A stretch of 64,000 nt of DNA from Polaromonas sp. (GTDB lineage: Bacteria; Pseudomonadota; Gammaproteobacteria; Burkholderiales; Burkholderiaceae_C). A model generated the notes under the pieces. That model worked only from the letters and a program-made list of their open reading frames with translations, did no database searches and was not told the origin of the DNA. The stretch spans positions 124,001 through 188,000 of the forward strand of contig NZ_JAQSDA010000003.1 in the NCBI RefSeq assembly GCF_029945685.1, read 5' to 3'. This document shows, in pieces, positions 44,503 through 53,146 of the stretch (positions within the stretch are counted from its first letter, which is position 1; each line of letters begins with the position of its first letter). The translations under genes were made by a program, and so were the position numbers.

Positions 44503-45708
44503 TCACCCCACAATCCCCCGCTCCCTCAGCGCACTGATCTGCGCCTCCGTTAACCCAACCTCGCGCAGCACCGCATCGGTATCCTGCCCCAAAGCCGGTG
44601 CATTGCGTCGCTGGCTGCCGGGGGTGGCTGAGAGTTTGGGCACGAAGCCGGGCACGGCCAGTTCCGAGCCGTCGTCCATCTGCACTGTTTGCAGCATGCC
44701 GCGCGCGGCGTAGTGCGGGTCGGCGGCGATGTCGGCCACGGTGTAGATTTTTCCTGCGGGTACCTCGGCGCCCTCCAGCGCCGTCAGCACTTCTTCCACC
44801 GTCAGGCCGGCCGTCCATTGGCCGATGGCGGCGTCGATCTCCTGCACGCGCGCCACGCGGCCGGCGTTGTCGGCCAAGGCCGGGTCATTGCCCAGGTCCT
44901 GCCGATTCATCACCGTCATCAGGCGCTTGAAAATGCTGTCGCCATTACCGGCGATGAGGGCGTAGCCTCCGTCCTTGCAGGCGTAGGCATTGCTGGGTGC
45001 GATGCCGGGCAGGGCGCTGCCGGCCGGGCCGCGCACCGCGCCAAAAGCGCTGTATTCGGGCAGCAGGCTTTCCATGCAGTTGAAGACGGCCTCGTACAGC
45101 GCCACATCCACGACTTGACCCTTGCCCGAAGCATGCCGGTGCTGCAGCGCCAGCAGGATGCCGATCACGCCGTGCAGCGCGGCCAGGGTGTCGCCTATGC
45201 TGACGCCGACGCGCACCGGTACGCGGCCCGGTTCGCCGGTCAGGTGGCGCAGGCCGCTCATGGCTTCGGCGACCACGCCGAAACCGGGCCGGTCGCGGTA
45301 GGGGCCGGTCTGGCCGTAGCCGCTGATGCGCAGCATGATGAGCCGGGGGTTCAGGGCCAGCAGCTCGTCGGGGCCCAGGCCCCAGCCTTCCATGGCGCCG
45401 GGCCGGAAGTTTTCAATCAGCACGTCGGCATCAGCCGCGAGTTTGCGCACGATCTCCTGCGCCTCAAGCTGCCGCAAATCGAGCGCCACCGAACGTTTGT
45501 TGCGCGACTGCACCTGCCACCAGACCGAGGTGCCGTCTTTCAGCAACCGCCATTGGCGCAGCGGGTCGCCGGTGCGGGGGGCTTCGATCTTGATGACGTC
45601 GGCGCCGAAGTCGGCCAGCGTCTTGGCGGCAAAGGGCCCGGCGATGAGCTGGCCCAGTTCCACCACCTTCAGGCCCGCCAGCGGGCCGGTGGGCGCCGCA
45701 AACGTCAT
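44503..45708 (-). CDS. CaiB/BaiF (family III) CoA-transferase
   Basis: 401 residues. N-terminus GLKVVELGQLIAGPFAAKTL and DVIKIEAPRTGDPLRQW are typical; the catalytic Asp is expected in GVSIGDTLAALHG. It overlaps the PHA-system protein gene by four bases and is the last gene of an apparent four-gene operon. It is distinct from the glutarate-linked copy at 8681. The acid it activates is unknown. Confidence 0.85.
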   Translation of the reverse strand: MTFAAPTGPLAGLKVVELGQLIAGPFAAKTLADFGADVIKIEAPRTGDPLRQWRLLKDGTSVWWQVQSRNKRSVALDLRQLEAQEIVRKLAADADVLIENFRPGAMEGWGLGPDELLALNPRLIMLRISGYGQTGPYRDRPGFGVVAEAMSGLRHLTGEPGRVPVRVGVSIGDTLAALHGVIGILLALQHRHASGKGQVVDVALYEAVFNCMESLLPEYSAFGAVRGPAGSALPGIAPSNAYACKDGGYALIAGNGDSIFKRLMTVMNRQDLGNDPALADNAGRVARVQEIDAAIGQWTAGLTVEEVLTALEGAEVPAGKIYTVADIAADPHYAARGMLQTVQMDDGSELAVPGFVPKLSATPGSQRRNAPALGQDTDAVLREVGLTEAQISALRERGIVG

Positions 45709-46046
45709 TTGGCGGCAGGCTTCTTTTTCGCCGCAGCCTTTTTGGCGGCCGGCGCCTTCTGGGCCAACAGCGTGTCGAGGTTTTTCACGATCTCGCCTTC
45801 GATCCGGTCCTTGAAGGCACCGAGCAGAAAGCCCAGCTTGGCGTCCAGCTCGAACAGGTCCTTGGTCACCTTGAGCGTGCCGCTGACGCCCGAGCGGGTG
45901 AAGCTGACTTCGTCACAGCTGTCGCCTTCCTCGTAGGTGCAGCTCATGTCGAACTTTTCCTCGACCTGTTCGGCCCACTGGAAGGCGATCTTGCGGGCCT
46001 GCGCCAGGCCCAGGCTGTGCTCGCGTTCGATATGGATGTCAGCCAT
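45705..46046 (-). CDS. Polyhydroxyalkanoic acid system family protein
   Basis: 113 residues matching the PHA_gran_rgn group (from memory): IEREHSLGLAQARKIAFQWA, then an acidic Cys-containing stretch and LFELDAKLGFLLGAFKDRIE. The C-terminus is an Ala/Lys tail (AAKKAAAKKKPAAK). Proteins of this group occur near PHA genes and are of uncertain function, perhaps granule-associated. The start at 46046 follows GAGGAAAC; longer in-frame starts overlap the upstream gene. It overlaps both neighbours (8 and 4 bases). Confidence 0.8.
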   Translation of the reverse strand: MADIHIEREHSLGLAQARKIAFQWAEQVEEKFDMSCTYEEGDSCDEVSFTRSGVSGTLKVTKDLFELDAKLGFLLGAFKDRIEGEIVKNLDTLLAQKAPAAKKAAAKKKPAAK

Positions 46047-47148
46047 GGGGTGTTTCCTCGGTTTTTGTGGTGATGGAAGGACGCAGGGCATCGTGCCGCG
46101 CATGTTTGGGCAGGGCGGCCAGCCGCCTGACCGCATCATAAAACCGCAGCCAGTTGTTGCCTTCGCGCGCAAACAGCGCCTCGAAGCCCGGCACCAGTTC
46201 ATCATAGGCGGCCAGCGCGCCCAGCGAGGCGTTGTTGGTGCGGGCCACCCAGGGGTCGTAACCGGCGTAGCCGTCCCAGCCGGCCTTGAGGTCGGCGTAC
46301 CGTGTGTGGAAGGTCTGCATTGCTACGCTTTTCATAGCTGCTTGCGCACGGCGGTCAAGGGCTGGAGCCGCTTTTGGCTCGTAAATGTCGCTGAGCTCGC
46401 GGCGAAGCCCCAGCGTCAGCGCGCGAAACTGCTGGCGGCGCTCGCTGTACAGCGCGTACTCCTTGCGCACGGCGGCGCTGCCGTGGGTGTCCAGCCAGCG
46501 TGCGCTGCCCAGGCGTTCCACGGCGGTGGCAAAGGATTCGTTGAAGTCCATGTCGTCGGCGGCATACACCACCTGATGCGCCAGCTCGTGAAAGATCAGC
46601 CGCGCCAGTTCGCCCTCGGGGTAGCCGATGAAGGTGCTCAGCAGCGGGTCGCCGCCGGCCCAGTTCATCCAGCCCAGGGTGGAGTAGGCCGGCACACCAT
46701 AAACGCTGACTTCCAGCCCCTGCGCGCTCAGCTTGTCGGCTTCGGCGCGCGCCTGGGCCTCGTCAAAATAACCCTTGTAGCCCACGCAGCCGGTGACCGG
46801 AAAACACCAGGTGTGCAGGGTCAGCGAAAACTCGGGCGCGGCCGACACATTCCACACCACGGCCTTGCGCCGCAGGTCGGCGTAACGCTGGTAGCTGGCG
46901 TTGTCGGGCAACTTCAGTTCGCTCACCGCAAAGCGCCGGATCTGCTGGGTCAGGGCCAGCCGGGCCTTGAGTTTGTCGGGGGTGTCGCTGGCCTGCAGCC
47001 AGTCGTCGATCGGCCGGGCGGCGTTCATCAGCTGCAGGTGGCCGCTGACCGACTGCCAGTAGTAACCGAGGCTGGCGCAACCGGACAGTCCCAGCAGCAC
47101 AGCGGTGAGCAGGGCGACGGTTCGGGGCGACGGGCGGAGGGAGGACAT
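46039..47148 (-). CDS. Lipoprotein zinc aminopeptidase (DUF2265/PF10023-like)
   Basis: 369 residues. A lipoprotein signal ends LLGLSGC, with the lipid-bearing Cys; the mature protein has a zinc-protease motif HELAHQVVY with downstream ESFATAVE. It resembles the putative aminopeptidase family PF10023 (from memory). Residues about 257-277 (EPKAAPALDRRAQAAMKSVA) are encoded by an in-frame copy of the 50-bp interspersed repeat. The start at 47148 is five bases after the upstream stop. Probably anchored to a membrane facing the periplasm. Confidence 0.82.
   Translation of the reverse strand: MSSLRPSPRTVALLTAVLLGLSGCASLGYYWQSVSGHLQLMNAARPIDDWLQASDTPDKLKARLALTQQIRRFAVSELKLPDNASYQRYADLRRKAVVWNVSAAPEFSLTLHTWCFPVTGCVGYKGYFDEAQARAEADKLSAQGLEVSVYGVPAYSTLGWMNWAGGDPLLSTFIGYPEGELARLIFHELAHQVVYAADDMDFNESFATAVERLGSARWLDTHGSAAVRKEYALYSERRQQFRALTLGLRRELSDIYEPKAAPALDRRAQAAMKSVAMQTFHTRYADLKAGWDGYAGYDPWVARTNNASLGALAAYDELVPGFEALFAREGNNWLRFYDAVRRLAALPKHARHDALRPSITTKTEETPHG
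46319..46378 (+). repeat. Interspersed 50-bp repeat (GCTAT family), copy 7, inside a gene
   Basis: Plus-strand ATTGCTACGCTTTTCATAGC, TGCTTGCGCACGG, then TCAAGGGCTGGAGCCGC: the same order of blocks as at 8597 and 40790. It lies wholly inside the aminopeptidase gene, on the antisense strand, and keeps the frame. Confidence 0.8.
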
Positions 47149-47153
47149 TCCCG

Positions 47154-49268
47154 TCAGAGTACTGATTCGGCGTCGAGTTGCACCTGGACCAGGCAGTCGT
47201 AGAAAACGGGGCCACGGCCCAGGTCGGTCAGGTGCTGGCTGGTCAGTTCGTTGACATTGGTGCCGTCCAGGCCGAACTTGCGCCACCAGACACCCAGGCC
47301 GTGGACCACGCCGGGCCGCGCGCGATTCGAGACCTCGGCCCTGACCCGGTAGCTGCCGCGCTGGTTGAACACCTTCACCACGCTGCCGGTGACGATGCCG
47401 CGCGCGGCGGCGTCCTGCGCATTGATCTCCAGCAGCGGTTCGCCCTCGATGTCGCGCAGGCTTTTGACGTTGACGAAGGTGGAGTTCAGGAAGTTGCGCG
47501 CCGGCGGCGAGATCATCGCCAGCGGGTAGCTGGCCGAGCTGCCAGCCGCCTCGTAATTGGGCACATGGTCGGGCAGGCCGTCCAGTCCCTGCGCGGCGAG
47601 CCGGGCGCTGAAAAATTCGCATTTGCCCGACGGGGTCAGAAAGCGGCCGTCGGCAAACGGTGCGTCGGGCCCGGGCAGGGTGGCAAAACCCTTGTCCAGC
47701 AGTTCGTCGAAATTTATCCTGTCGCCGTCCGGGTGGCGGAAGGCCGTGCGGCACAGGGTTTCGTCGTCTTCAAGAAAACAGGGTTCGGAAAAACCCATGC
47801 GGGCGGCCAGACCGCGGAAGATATCGGTGTTGGTGCGCGCCTGCCCGACAGGCGTTATGGCCGGGCGGTTCAGCAGAACGTCGGTGTGGCCGTAGGCGCC
47901 GTGGACATCCCAATGCTCCAGCTGGGTGGTGGCCGGCAGGATGAAGTCCGCATAGTCGGCGGTGTCGGTCTGGAAATGTTCCAGCACCACGGTGAACAGG
48001 TCCTCGCGTGCAAAACCCTGCACCACCTTGCCCGAGTCCGGGGCCACCGCGACCGGGTTGCTGTTGTAGACAATCAGTGCTTCTATCTTCGGGCCGAAGT
48101 CCGCGGAACTGCTTCTCAGCAGGTCGTCGCCGATGGTGATCATGTTGAGGGTGCGCGAGGGGCGGCCGGCGCGCAGCTCGGGCCGCTGCAGCGCGGCCTG
48201 GTTGACCGGAAACATGCCCGAGCTGGACAGCAACACGCCGCCGGCACGGTGGCGCCAGGCGCCGGTCAGCGCGGGCAGGCAGGCCACGGCCCGGGTGGCG
48301 TTGCCGCCGCCGCGCACACGCTGCATGCCGTAGTTCAGGCGGATGGCTGCCGGTTGCCCGTTGACGAAACACTCGCCATAGTCACGCGCCAGCGCACGCA
48401 CCTGTTCCACCGGAATCCCGCAGACCTGCGCCACGCGCTCCGGATTCCATAGCAGCGCGCGCTCACGCAGCAAGGGCCAGCCGAGGGCATGGCTTTCAAT
48501 GTAGGCGTGGTCCAGCCAGTCGTGGACGATCAGCTCGTGCATGATGCCCAGTGCCAGGGCGGCGTCGGTGCCGGGCTGCAGCGCAATGTGTTCATGGCAC
48601 TTTTCGGCAGTTTCGGTCTTGCGCGGGTCGATGCAGATGATTCGGGCGCCCCGGCGTTTGGCCTCCTGCACATGGCGCCAGAAGTGCAGGTTGCTGGCGA
48701 TCGAGTTGCTGCCCCAGATCAGGATGAGCCTGGCCTCGGCAAAAAACTCGACCTTCATGCCGACCTTGCCGCCCAGGGTTTGCGTCAGTCCTTCGGTGCC
48801 GGCGGCCGAACAGATGGTGCGCTCCAGCAGCGACGCGCCCAGCTTGTTGAAAAAACGCCCCGCCATGCCTTCACCCTGCACCAGGCCCATGGTGCCGGCG
48901 TAGCTGTAGGGCGCGATGGCCTGCGGGTCGCGCTGCGCGATGGCCTGCAGCCGCGCGGCAATTTCGCCGAGCGCGCTGTCCCAGCTCACGGCCTCGAACT
49001 GTCCCGAACCCTTGGGACCCACCCGCTTGAGCGGTTGCAGGATGCGTTCGGGGTGGTAACTGCGCTCGGTGTAACGCGAGACCTTGGTGCAGAGCACGCC
49101 ACCGGTGTGCCGGTGGTCGGGGTTGCCCTGGACTTTGACCGCCACGCCGGCTTCCACCGTGGTGATCAGGGCGCAGGTGTCCGGGCAGTCGTGCGGACAC
49201 GCGCCCCGCACCTTGATCGCGTCTGTCGCGGAACCGGGCCTAGGGGAGATGCTGATGGAAGCTGGCAT
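47154..49268 (-). CDS. Molybdopterin (bis-MGD) oxidoreductase, substrate unknown
   Basis: 704 residues of the DMSO-reductase/formate-dehydrogenase superfamily. The N-terminal 4Fe-4S motif is CPHDCPDTC with a fourth Cys about 27 residues on (GGVLCTKV). Cofactor-binding segments include ILIWGSNSIASNLHFW, RIICIDPRKTETA and FILPATTQLEHWDVHG. No Tat signal, so cytoplasmic. First gene of a four-gene operon (aminopeptidase five bases downstream). The set of partners does not point to a known reaction. Confidence 0.85.
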   Translation of the reverse strand: MPASISISPRPGSATDAIKVRGACPHDCPDTCALITTVEAGVAVKVQGNPDHRHTGGVLCTKVSRYTERSYHPERILQPLKRVGPKGSGQFEAVSWDSALGEIAARLQAIAQRDPQAIAPYSYAGTMGLVQGEGMAGRFFNKLGASLLERTICSAAGTEGLTQTLGGKVGMKVEFFAEARLILIWGSNSIASNLHFWRHVQEAKRRGARIICIDPRKTETAEKCHEHIALQPGTDAALALGIMHELIVHDWLDHAYIESHALGWPLLRERALLWNPERVAQVCGIPVEQVRALARDYGECFVNGQPAAIRLNYGMQRVRGGGNATRAVACLPALTGAWRHRAGGVLLSSSGMFPVNQAALQRPELRAGRPSRTLNMITIGDDLLRSSSADFGPKIEALIVYNSNPVAVAPDSGKVVQGFAREDLFTVVLEHFQTDTADYADFILPATTQLEHWDVHGAYGHTDVLLNRPAITPVGQARTNTDIFRGLAARMGFSEPCFLEDDETLCRTAFRHPDGDRINFDELLDKGFATLPGPDAPFADGRFLTPSGKCEFFSARLAAQGLDGLPDHVPNYEAAGSSASYPLAMISPPARNFLNSTFVNVKSLRDIEGEPLLEINAQDAAARGIVTGSVVKVFNQRGSYRVRAEVSNRARPGVVHGLGVWWRKFGLDGTNVNELTSQHLTDLGRGPVFYDCLVQVQLDAESVL

Positions 49269-49330
49269 GAATAGAACTACATTTTCTGGGAAGGAACCGC
49301 CCTGGCTGCGAATCAGTCAGGCAAAACAAC

Positions 49331-50461
49331 ATGAAAAAAATACAGACTCTCGGACAGACCCTCATCGTAGCCGCCTTGCTGCTGACAGGTACAGCGGGGC
49401 GCAGCCAGGACGGCGTGAGCAAGACCGGTATTGTGATCGGCCAGTCGCTGGCGCTGACCGGCCCGGGCTCCTCGCTGGCCCAGCCCTTTCACCAGGGCGC
49501 GAAGCTTTACTTCGACAGCGTGAACGCGGCCGGCGGCATCAACGGCCGCAAGATCGAGCTGGTCACGCTGGACGACCTGGGCAACCCGGCCAACACGGCA
49601 GCCAACACGAAAAAGCTGCTCGAGCAGGGTGTGCTTTCGCTGTTTGGTTTTTACGGCTCGCCGCAGGTGACTGCGGCCTACCCCCTGATCAAGGACGGCG
49701 ACGTGTTGCTGTTTGCGCCCATGGCGGCGGCGGACGAGTTTCGCGGCGCGCTGTATGGCAATGTCTACTCCCTGCGTCCTGGCTATTCGGAGGAGGCCGC
49801 GGCCATCACCAAACACGCGGCCACCCTGGGCGCGCGCAAGCTGGCCATCCTGCATGCCAGCGACGGCGAATCCATGGCCGCCCTCGACTCGGCCCAACGC
49901 ACCATGACGAGTCTGGGCGCCAACCTGGTGGCCAATGCCGCTTTTGCCAGCGGCAGTCTGGCCGGCAGCGTGGACAAGGCACTGGCCGAGCGTCCGGAGT
50001 CGGTGCTGGTCATCAGTGACGCCGCGGGCGCTGCCAACGCCGTGCGAGACCTGCGCACCAAGGGCTTTCGCGGGCCGATTTACGGTTTTTCCAATACCGG
50101 CGAGAGCCTGCTGGCCGAGGGACTCGGCAAGGCCGGGGCGGGCGTGGTGGTGGCACGGGTGGTGCCCAAGAGCGACAGCAGCAAGGTGGCCCTGGTGCGT
50201 GAACTGCAGACCGATGCGGCCGCTGCCAAGCTGGGAAAACCCAATGTGTACATGCTCGAAGGCTACATCGCCGCCCGCGTGTACACCGAAGCGCTGCGGC
50301 GTACCGGCAAGGACGTGACGCGGGCCAAACTCCGCAAGGCGATCGATGCCATGGACGATGTCAGCGTCGGCGGCTTCCGGGTCCACTTTCTGGACGACCG
50401 CGTGGGTTCCCGGCTGGTCGAGCTCGGTTTGATCGATTCGCAGGGACGTGTGCGCGAATAG
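49331..50461 (+). CDS. Liv-type periplasmic binding protein, orphan copy 1
   Basis: 376 residues. Signal peptide MKKIQTLGQTLIVAALLLTG; then the HAAT-type binding fold (IVIGQSLALTGPGSSLAQPF, GGINGRKIELVTLDDLGNP). No permease or ATPase gene adjoins. It is divergent from the molybdopterin enzyme and followed in tandem by a paralogue. Ligand unknown; amino acids, amides or small aromatic acids are typical. Confidence 0.85.
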   Translation: MKKIQTLGQTLIVAALLLTGTAGRSQDGVSKTGIVIGQSLALTGPGSSLAQPFHQGAKLYFDSVNAAGGINGRKIELVTLDDLGNPANTAANTKKLLEQGVLSLFGFYGSPQVTAAYPLIKDGDVLLFAPMAAADEFRGALYGNVYSLRPGYSEEAAAITKHAATLGARKLAILHASDGESMAALDSAQRTMTSLGANLVANAAFASGSLAGSVDKALAERPESVLVISDAAGAANAVRDLRTKGFRGPIYGFSNTGESLLAEGLGKAGAGVVVARVVPKSDSSKVALVRELQTDAAAAKLGKPNVYMLEGYIAARVYTEALRRTGKDVTRAKLRKAIDAMDDVSVGGFRVHFLDDRVGSRLVELGLIDSQGRVRE

Positions 50462-50623
50462 TGGGGGCCGCGCGACAGAAGGCTGACAAATGTCTGACGA
50501 AAAATCAAGGGTTTACCCTTTGTCGAGCTGATTCTTAGAACTTAAGTGGTTGTTTTCCGGGAACGGGCCGTTGGCGTGTTTTTGGAGCCGGTTCAGCGTC
50601 CCGTCTTTGGCGAGAATGGGTGC

Positions 50624-51757
50624 ATGCTTATTTCCCGAAGAAAACTATCCCTCACCGCCGGCGCCGCCATGCTCGCCGGATTCAACATCGCCCGGGCCCA
50701 GTCCGACAGCAAGATCATCCTCGGTCAGTCGGCCGCCTTTACCGGGCCTGCCGCGCAGCTGGGCATCCAGTTCTACCAGGGCGCCAAGGTCTATTTTGAC
50801 CAGATCAACGCCCAGGGCGGCGTCGGCAAGCGGCAGATTGAAATCCGCAACCTGGACGACGGTTACGAGCCGGACCGCTGCGCCGAGAACACCCGCAAGC
50901 TGATCGCCGAGGACGTGTTTGCGCTGTTTGGCTACATCGGGACCCCGACCAGCCTGGCGGCCCTGCCGCTGGCAACCAAAGACAAGGTTCCCTTCATCGC
51001 ACCCTTCACCGGCGCCATGGGCCTGCGCGATCCGTTCAACAAATACGCCTTTCATGTCCGCGCGTCCTACAACGACGAAACCGGTCTCATCGTCAAGCAG
51101 CTGACAGGTCTGGGACTGAAAAAAATCGCGGTGTTCTACCAGAACGACGCCTACGGCAAGGCCGGCCTGGACGGCGTCACCCTGGCTCTGAACGGTCTGG
51201 GCCTCAAAACCGTGGCGCAGGCCACGGTGGAGCGCAATTCCGTCGACGTGGCCAAAGCGGTCCAGACGCTGGTCGCTGCGGCCCCCGATGCGGTGGTGCA
51301 GATCAGCGCCTACAAGTCCTGCGCCGCCTTCATTCGCGCTGCGCGCAAGGCCGGTTACGGCGGCACCTTCTACAACGTGTCGTTTGTCGGTACGCAGGCC
51401 CTGGCCGACGAACTCGGCAAGGATGGCGCGGGCGTGGTGGTGTCCCAGGTCATGCCTTCGCCCTACAACGCGGCGCGCCCGATTGCGCGTGAGTTCGCCG
51501 ATGCCGTCAAGGCGGCCGGCAAGGGTGCCCAGGCCAATTTCTCCAGCATGGAGGGGTATGTGGCTGCCAAACTGTTTGTCGAAGGCCTCCGGCGCGCCAG
51601 CGGCAAACTCAGCCGCGAGTCACTGATTGCCGGTCTGGAGGGCCTGGGCAACCAGTCGCTCGGCGGCTTCTCAGTGTCCTTCTCGCCGACCGACCATGTC
51701 GCCTCCAGCTTCGTGGAGTTGTCCATGCTGACCGGCGACGGGCGCGTGAGAACCTGA
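50624..51757 (+). CDS. Liv-type periplasmic binding protein, orphan copy 2
   Basis: 377 residues, same fold as the preceding gene (ILGQSAAFTGPAAQLGIQF, GGVGKRQIEIRNLDDGYEP). The signal MLISRRKLSLTAGAAMLAG could be Tat (SRRKLSL) or Sec. Start 50624 follows GAGAATGGG; a longer frame would add an unsupported leader. The 162-base gap from copy 1 includes a small inverted repeat (AAGGGTTTACCCTT, 50507-50520). A strong terminator follows. Confidence 0.85.
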   Translation: MLISRRKLSLTAGAAMLAGFNIARAQSDSKIILGQSAAFTGPAAQLGIQFYQGAKVYFDQINAQGGVGKRQIEIRNLDDGYEPDRCAENTRKLIAEDVFALFGYIGTPTSLAALPLATKDKVPFIAPFTGAMGLRDPFNKYAFHVRASYNDETGLIVKQLTGLGLKKIAVFYQNDAYGKAGLDGVTLALNGLGLKTVAQATVERNSVDVAKAVQTLVAAAPDAVVQISAYKSCAAFIRAARKAGYGGTFYNVSFVGTQALADELGKDGAGVVVSQVMPSPYNAARPIAREFADAVKAAGKGAQANFSSMEGYVAAKLFVEGLRRASGKLSRESLIAGLEGLGNQSLGGFSVSFSPTDHVASSFVELSMLTGDGRVRT

Positions 51758-51787
51758 GTTGAACCGGTCATCACCTCCCGAAAAGAA

Positions 51788-51816
51788 AAGCGCCTGAATA
51801 TCAGGCGCTTTTTTTA
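51788..51816. terminator. Bidirectional rho-independent terminator
   Basis: AGCGCCTGA, ATA loop, TCAGGCGCT, with T's to the right and A's to the left, between the binding-protein gene and the convergent argE. Confidence 0.92.
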
Positions 51817-51842
51817 TGCTGGCCGGGTTGAGGGGGAAGTGA

Positions 51843-53030
51843 TCACGTGATGCTGGTCGTTGCGGCCAGCCCGCGCAGGAAGGCCTCGCAGCGTGCGAGT
51901 TGTTCCAGGCTGACGAACTCATCGGGCTGGTGCGCCTGCGTGATGCTGCCCGGTCCGCACACCACGGTGGAAATGCCGGAGTTCTTGAAAATGCCCGCCT
52001 CGGTGCCGAACGCCACCTGCGTGGTGCGTGACTCGCCGCTCAGGCGCTGCGCCAGCCGCGTCACCGCGTCGTTGGCGGAGCCCAGAAAACTCGGCACTTC
52101 GCAAATCGTCTCGAAGCTGAAACCGGCCTCCGGCGCTATCTTTTTCATAGCCGGCTCCGCTTGCCGGGCGTAGGCCAGTACCTCTTTTTGCATGGCGGCC
52201 GCGTCGGCCGTGGGCAGGTCGCGGAATTCGTAACGGAACTCGGCATCACGCGGCACCACATTGTCGGCAATGCCGCCGTGGAACTGGCCGACGCTGGCGG
52301 TGCTGAAGGGCACATCGAACCCTTCGTAGCGCGGCTCGTCTCGCTCGAACCCCTCGGCCATGTCGCGCAGCTTGCCCACCACCCGCGCAGCCATCTCGAT
52401 GGCGTTGACCGATTGCGGTGTCAGCGACGAATGCGCTTCCTTGCCGCGCACACAGCACCTGTAGCGGTAAACACCCTTGTGGGCGATGGCCGGCACCATG
52501 CTGGTGGGCTCGCCCACGATGCAGGCCAGCGGCGCGATGCCGGCGTCTTTCATGTCGGCCACCAGCTCCCGCACGCCGAAACAGCCGACCTCCTCGTCGT
52601 AGCTCAGTGCCAGGTGGATCGCAAAAGGCGCAGGGCTGTTCAAAAAGGCATCCGCCTGGGCCAGCGCCAGCGCGATGAAACTTTTCATGTCGGCGCTGCC
52701 GCGCCCATAAAGCTTGCCGTCGCGGACCAGGGCCGACAGCGGGTCGACCGACCAGTCCTGACCGTCCCAGGGCACGGTGTCGGTGTGGCCCGACAGGATC
52801 ACCCCGGCCGATTTGCCTTCTCCCAGCGTGGCAAACAGGTTGGCCTTGGTTTTATCGGCGTTCCAGGTGAGGCGGCTGTCCACGCCGGATTTTTTCAGGG
52901 TGTCGCGCACGAAATGGATCAGCTCCAGGTTGGAATTGCGGCTGACGGTGTTCATGCGCACCAGCGTCTGCGCAAGCGCCAGGGCCGGGGCGGACAGGAC
53001 GGAAAGGGGAGGGGTGTTGGGGGCGGTCAT
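51843..53030 (-). CDS. argE: Acetylornithine deacetylase ArgE
   Basis: 395-residue M20 metalloenzyme removing acetyl from N-acetylornithine in arginine synthesis. Motifs: LSGHTDTVPWDGQDW, GRGSADMKSFIAL, DEEVGCFGV, CIVGEPTSM and a C-terminal AHQPDEFV. The layout matches ArgE. The start at 53030 is chosen as the first Met before the conserved region (MTAPNTPPLSVL); a longer frame would reach toward the divergent gene. Residues around PAMKKIAPEAG may derive from a diverged interspersed repeat (52132-52176). Confidence 0.85.
   Translation of the reverse strand: MTAPNTPPLSVLSAPALALAQTLVRMNTVSRNSNLELIHFVRDTLKKSGVDSRLTWNADKTKANLFATLGEGKSAGVILSGHTDTVPWDGQDWSVDPLSALVRDGKLYGRGSADMKSFIALALAQADAFLNSPAPFAIHLALSYDEEVGCFGVRELVADMKDAGIAPLACIVGEPTSMVPAIAHKGVYRYRCCVRGKEAHSSLTPQSVNAIEMAARVVGKLRDMAEGFERDEPRYEGFDVPFSTASVGQFHGGIADNVVPRDAEFRYEFRDLPTADAAAMQKEVLAYARQAEPAMKKIAPEAGFSFETICEVPSFLGSANDAVTRLAQRLSGESRTTQVAFGTEAGIFKNSGISTVVCGPGSITQAHQPDEFVSLEQLARCEAFLRGLAATTSIT
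52132..52176 (+). repeat. Possible diverged GCTAT-family repeat inside argE
   Basis: GGCGCTATCTTTTTCATAGC, then CGGCTCCGCTTGCCGGGCG. The paired GCTAT...ATAGC and a following GC-rich block resemble copies at 8597 and 46319, but the AAGGGCT block is missing. Weak call. Confidence 0.4.
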
Positions 53031-53146
53031 CCCTGATTCTGGCCCAATTGCGCCTGCGGCGGAGGCGGTTATGCTTGAACCCGACCGCGCACACATGGTC
53101 TATGCTTGCCCCGCCCGACCGCCCCAACCGACTTTTCTTCTGCCCC

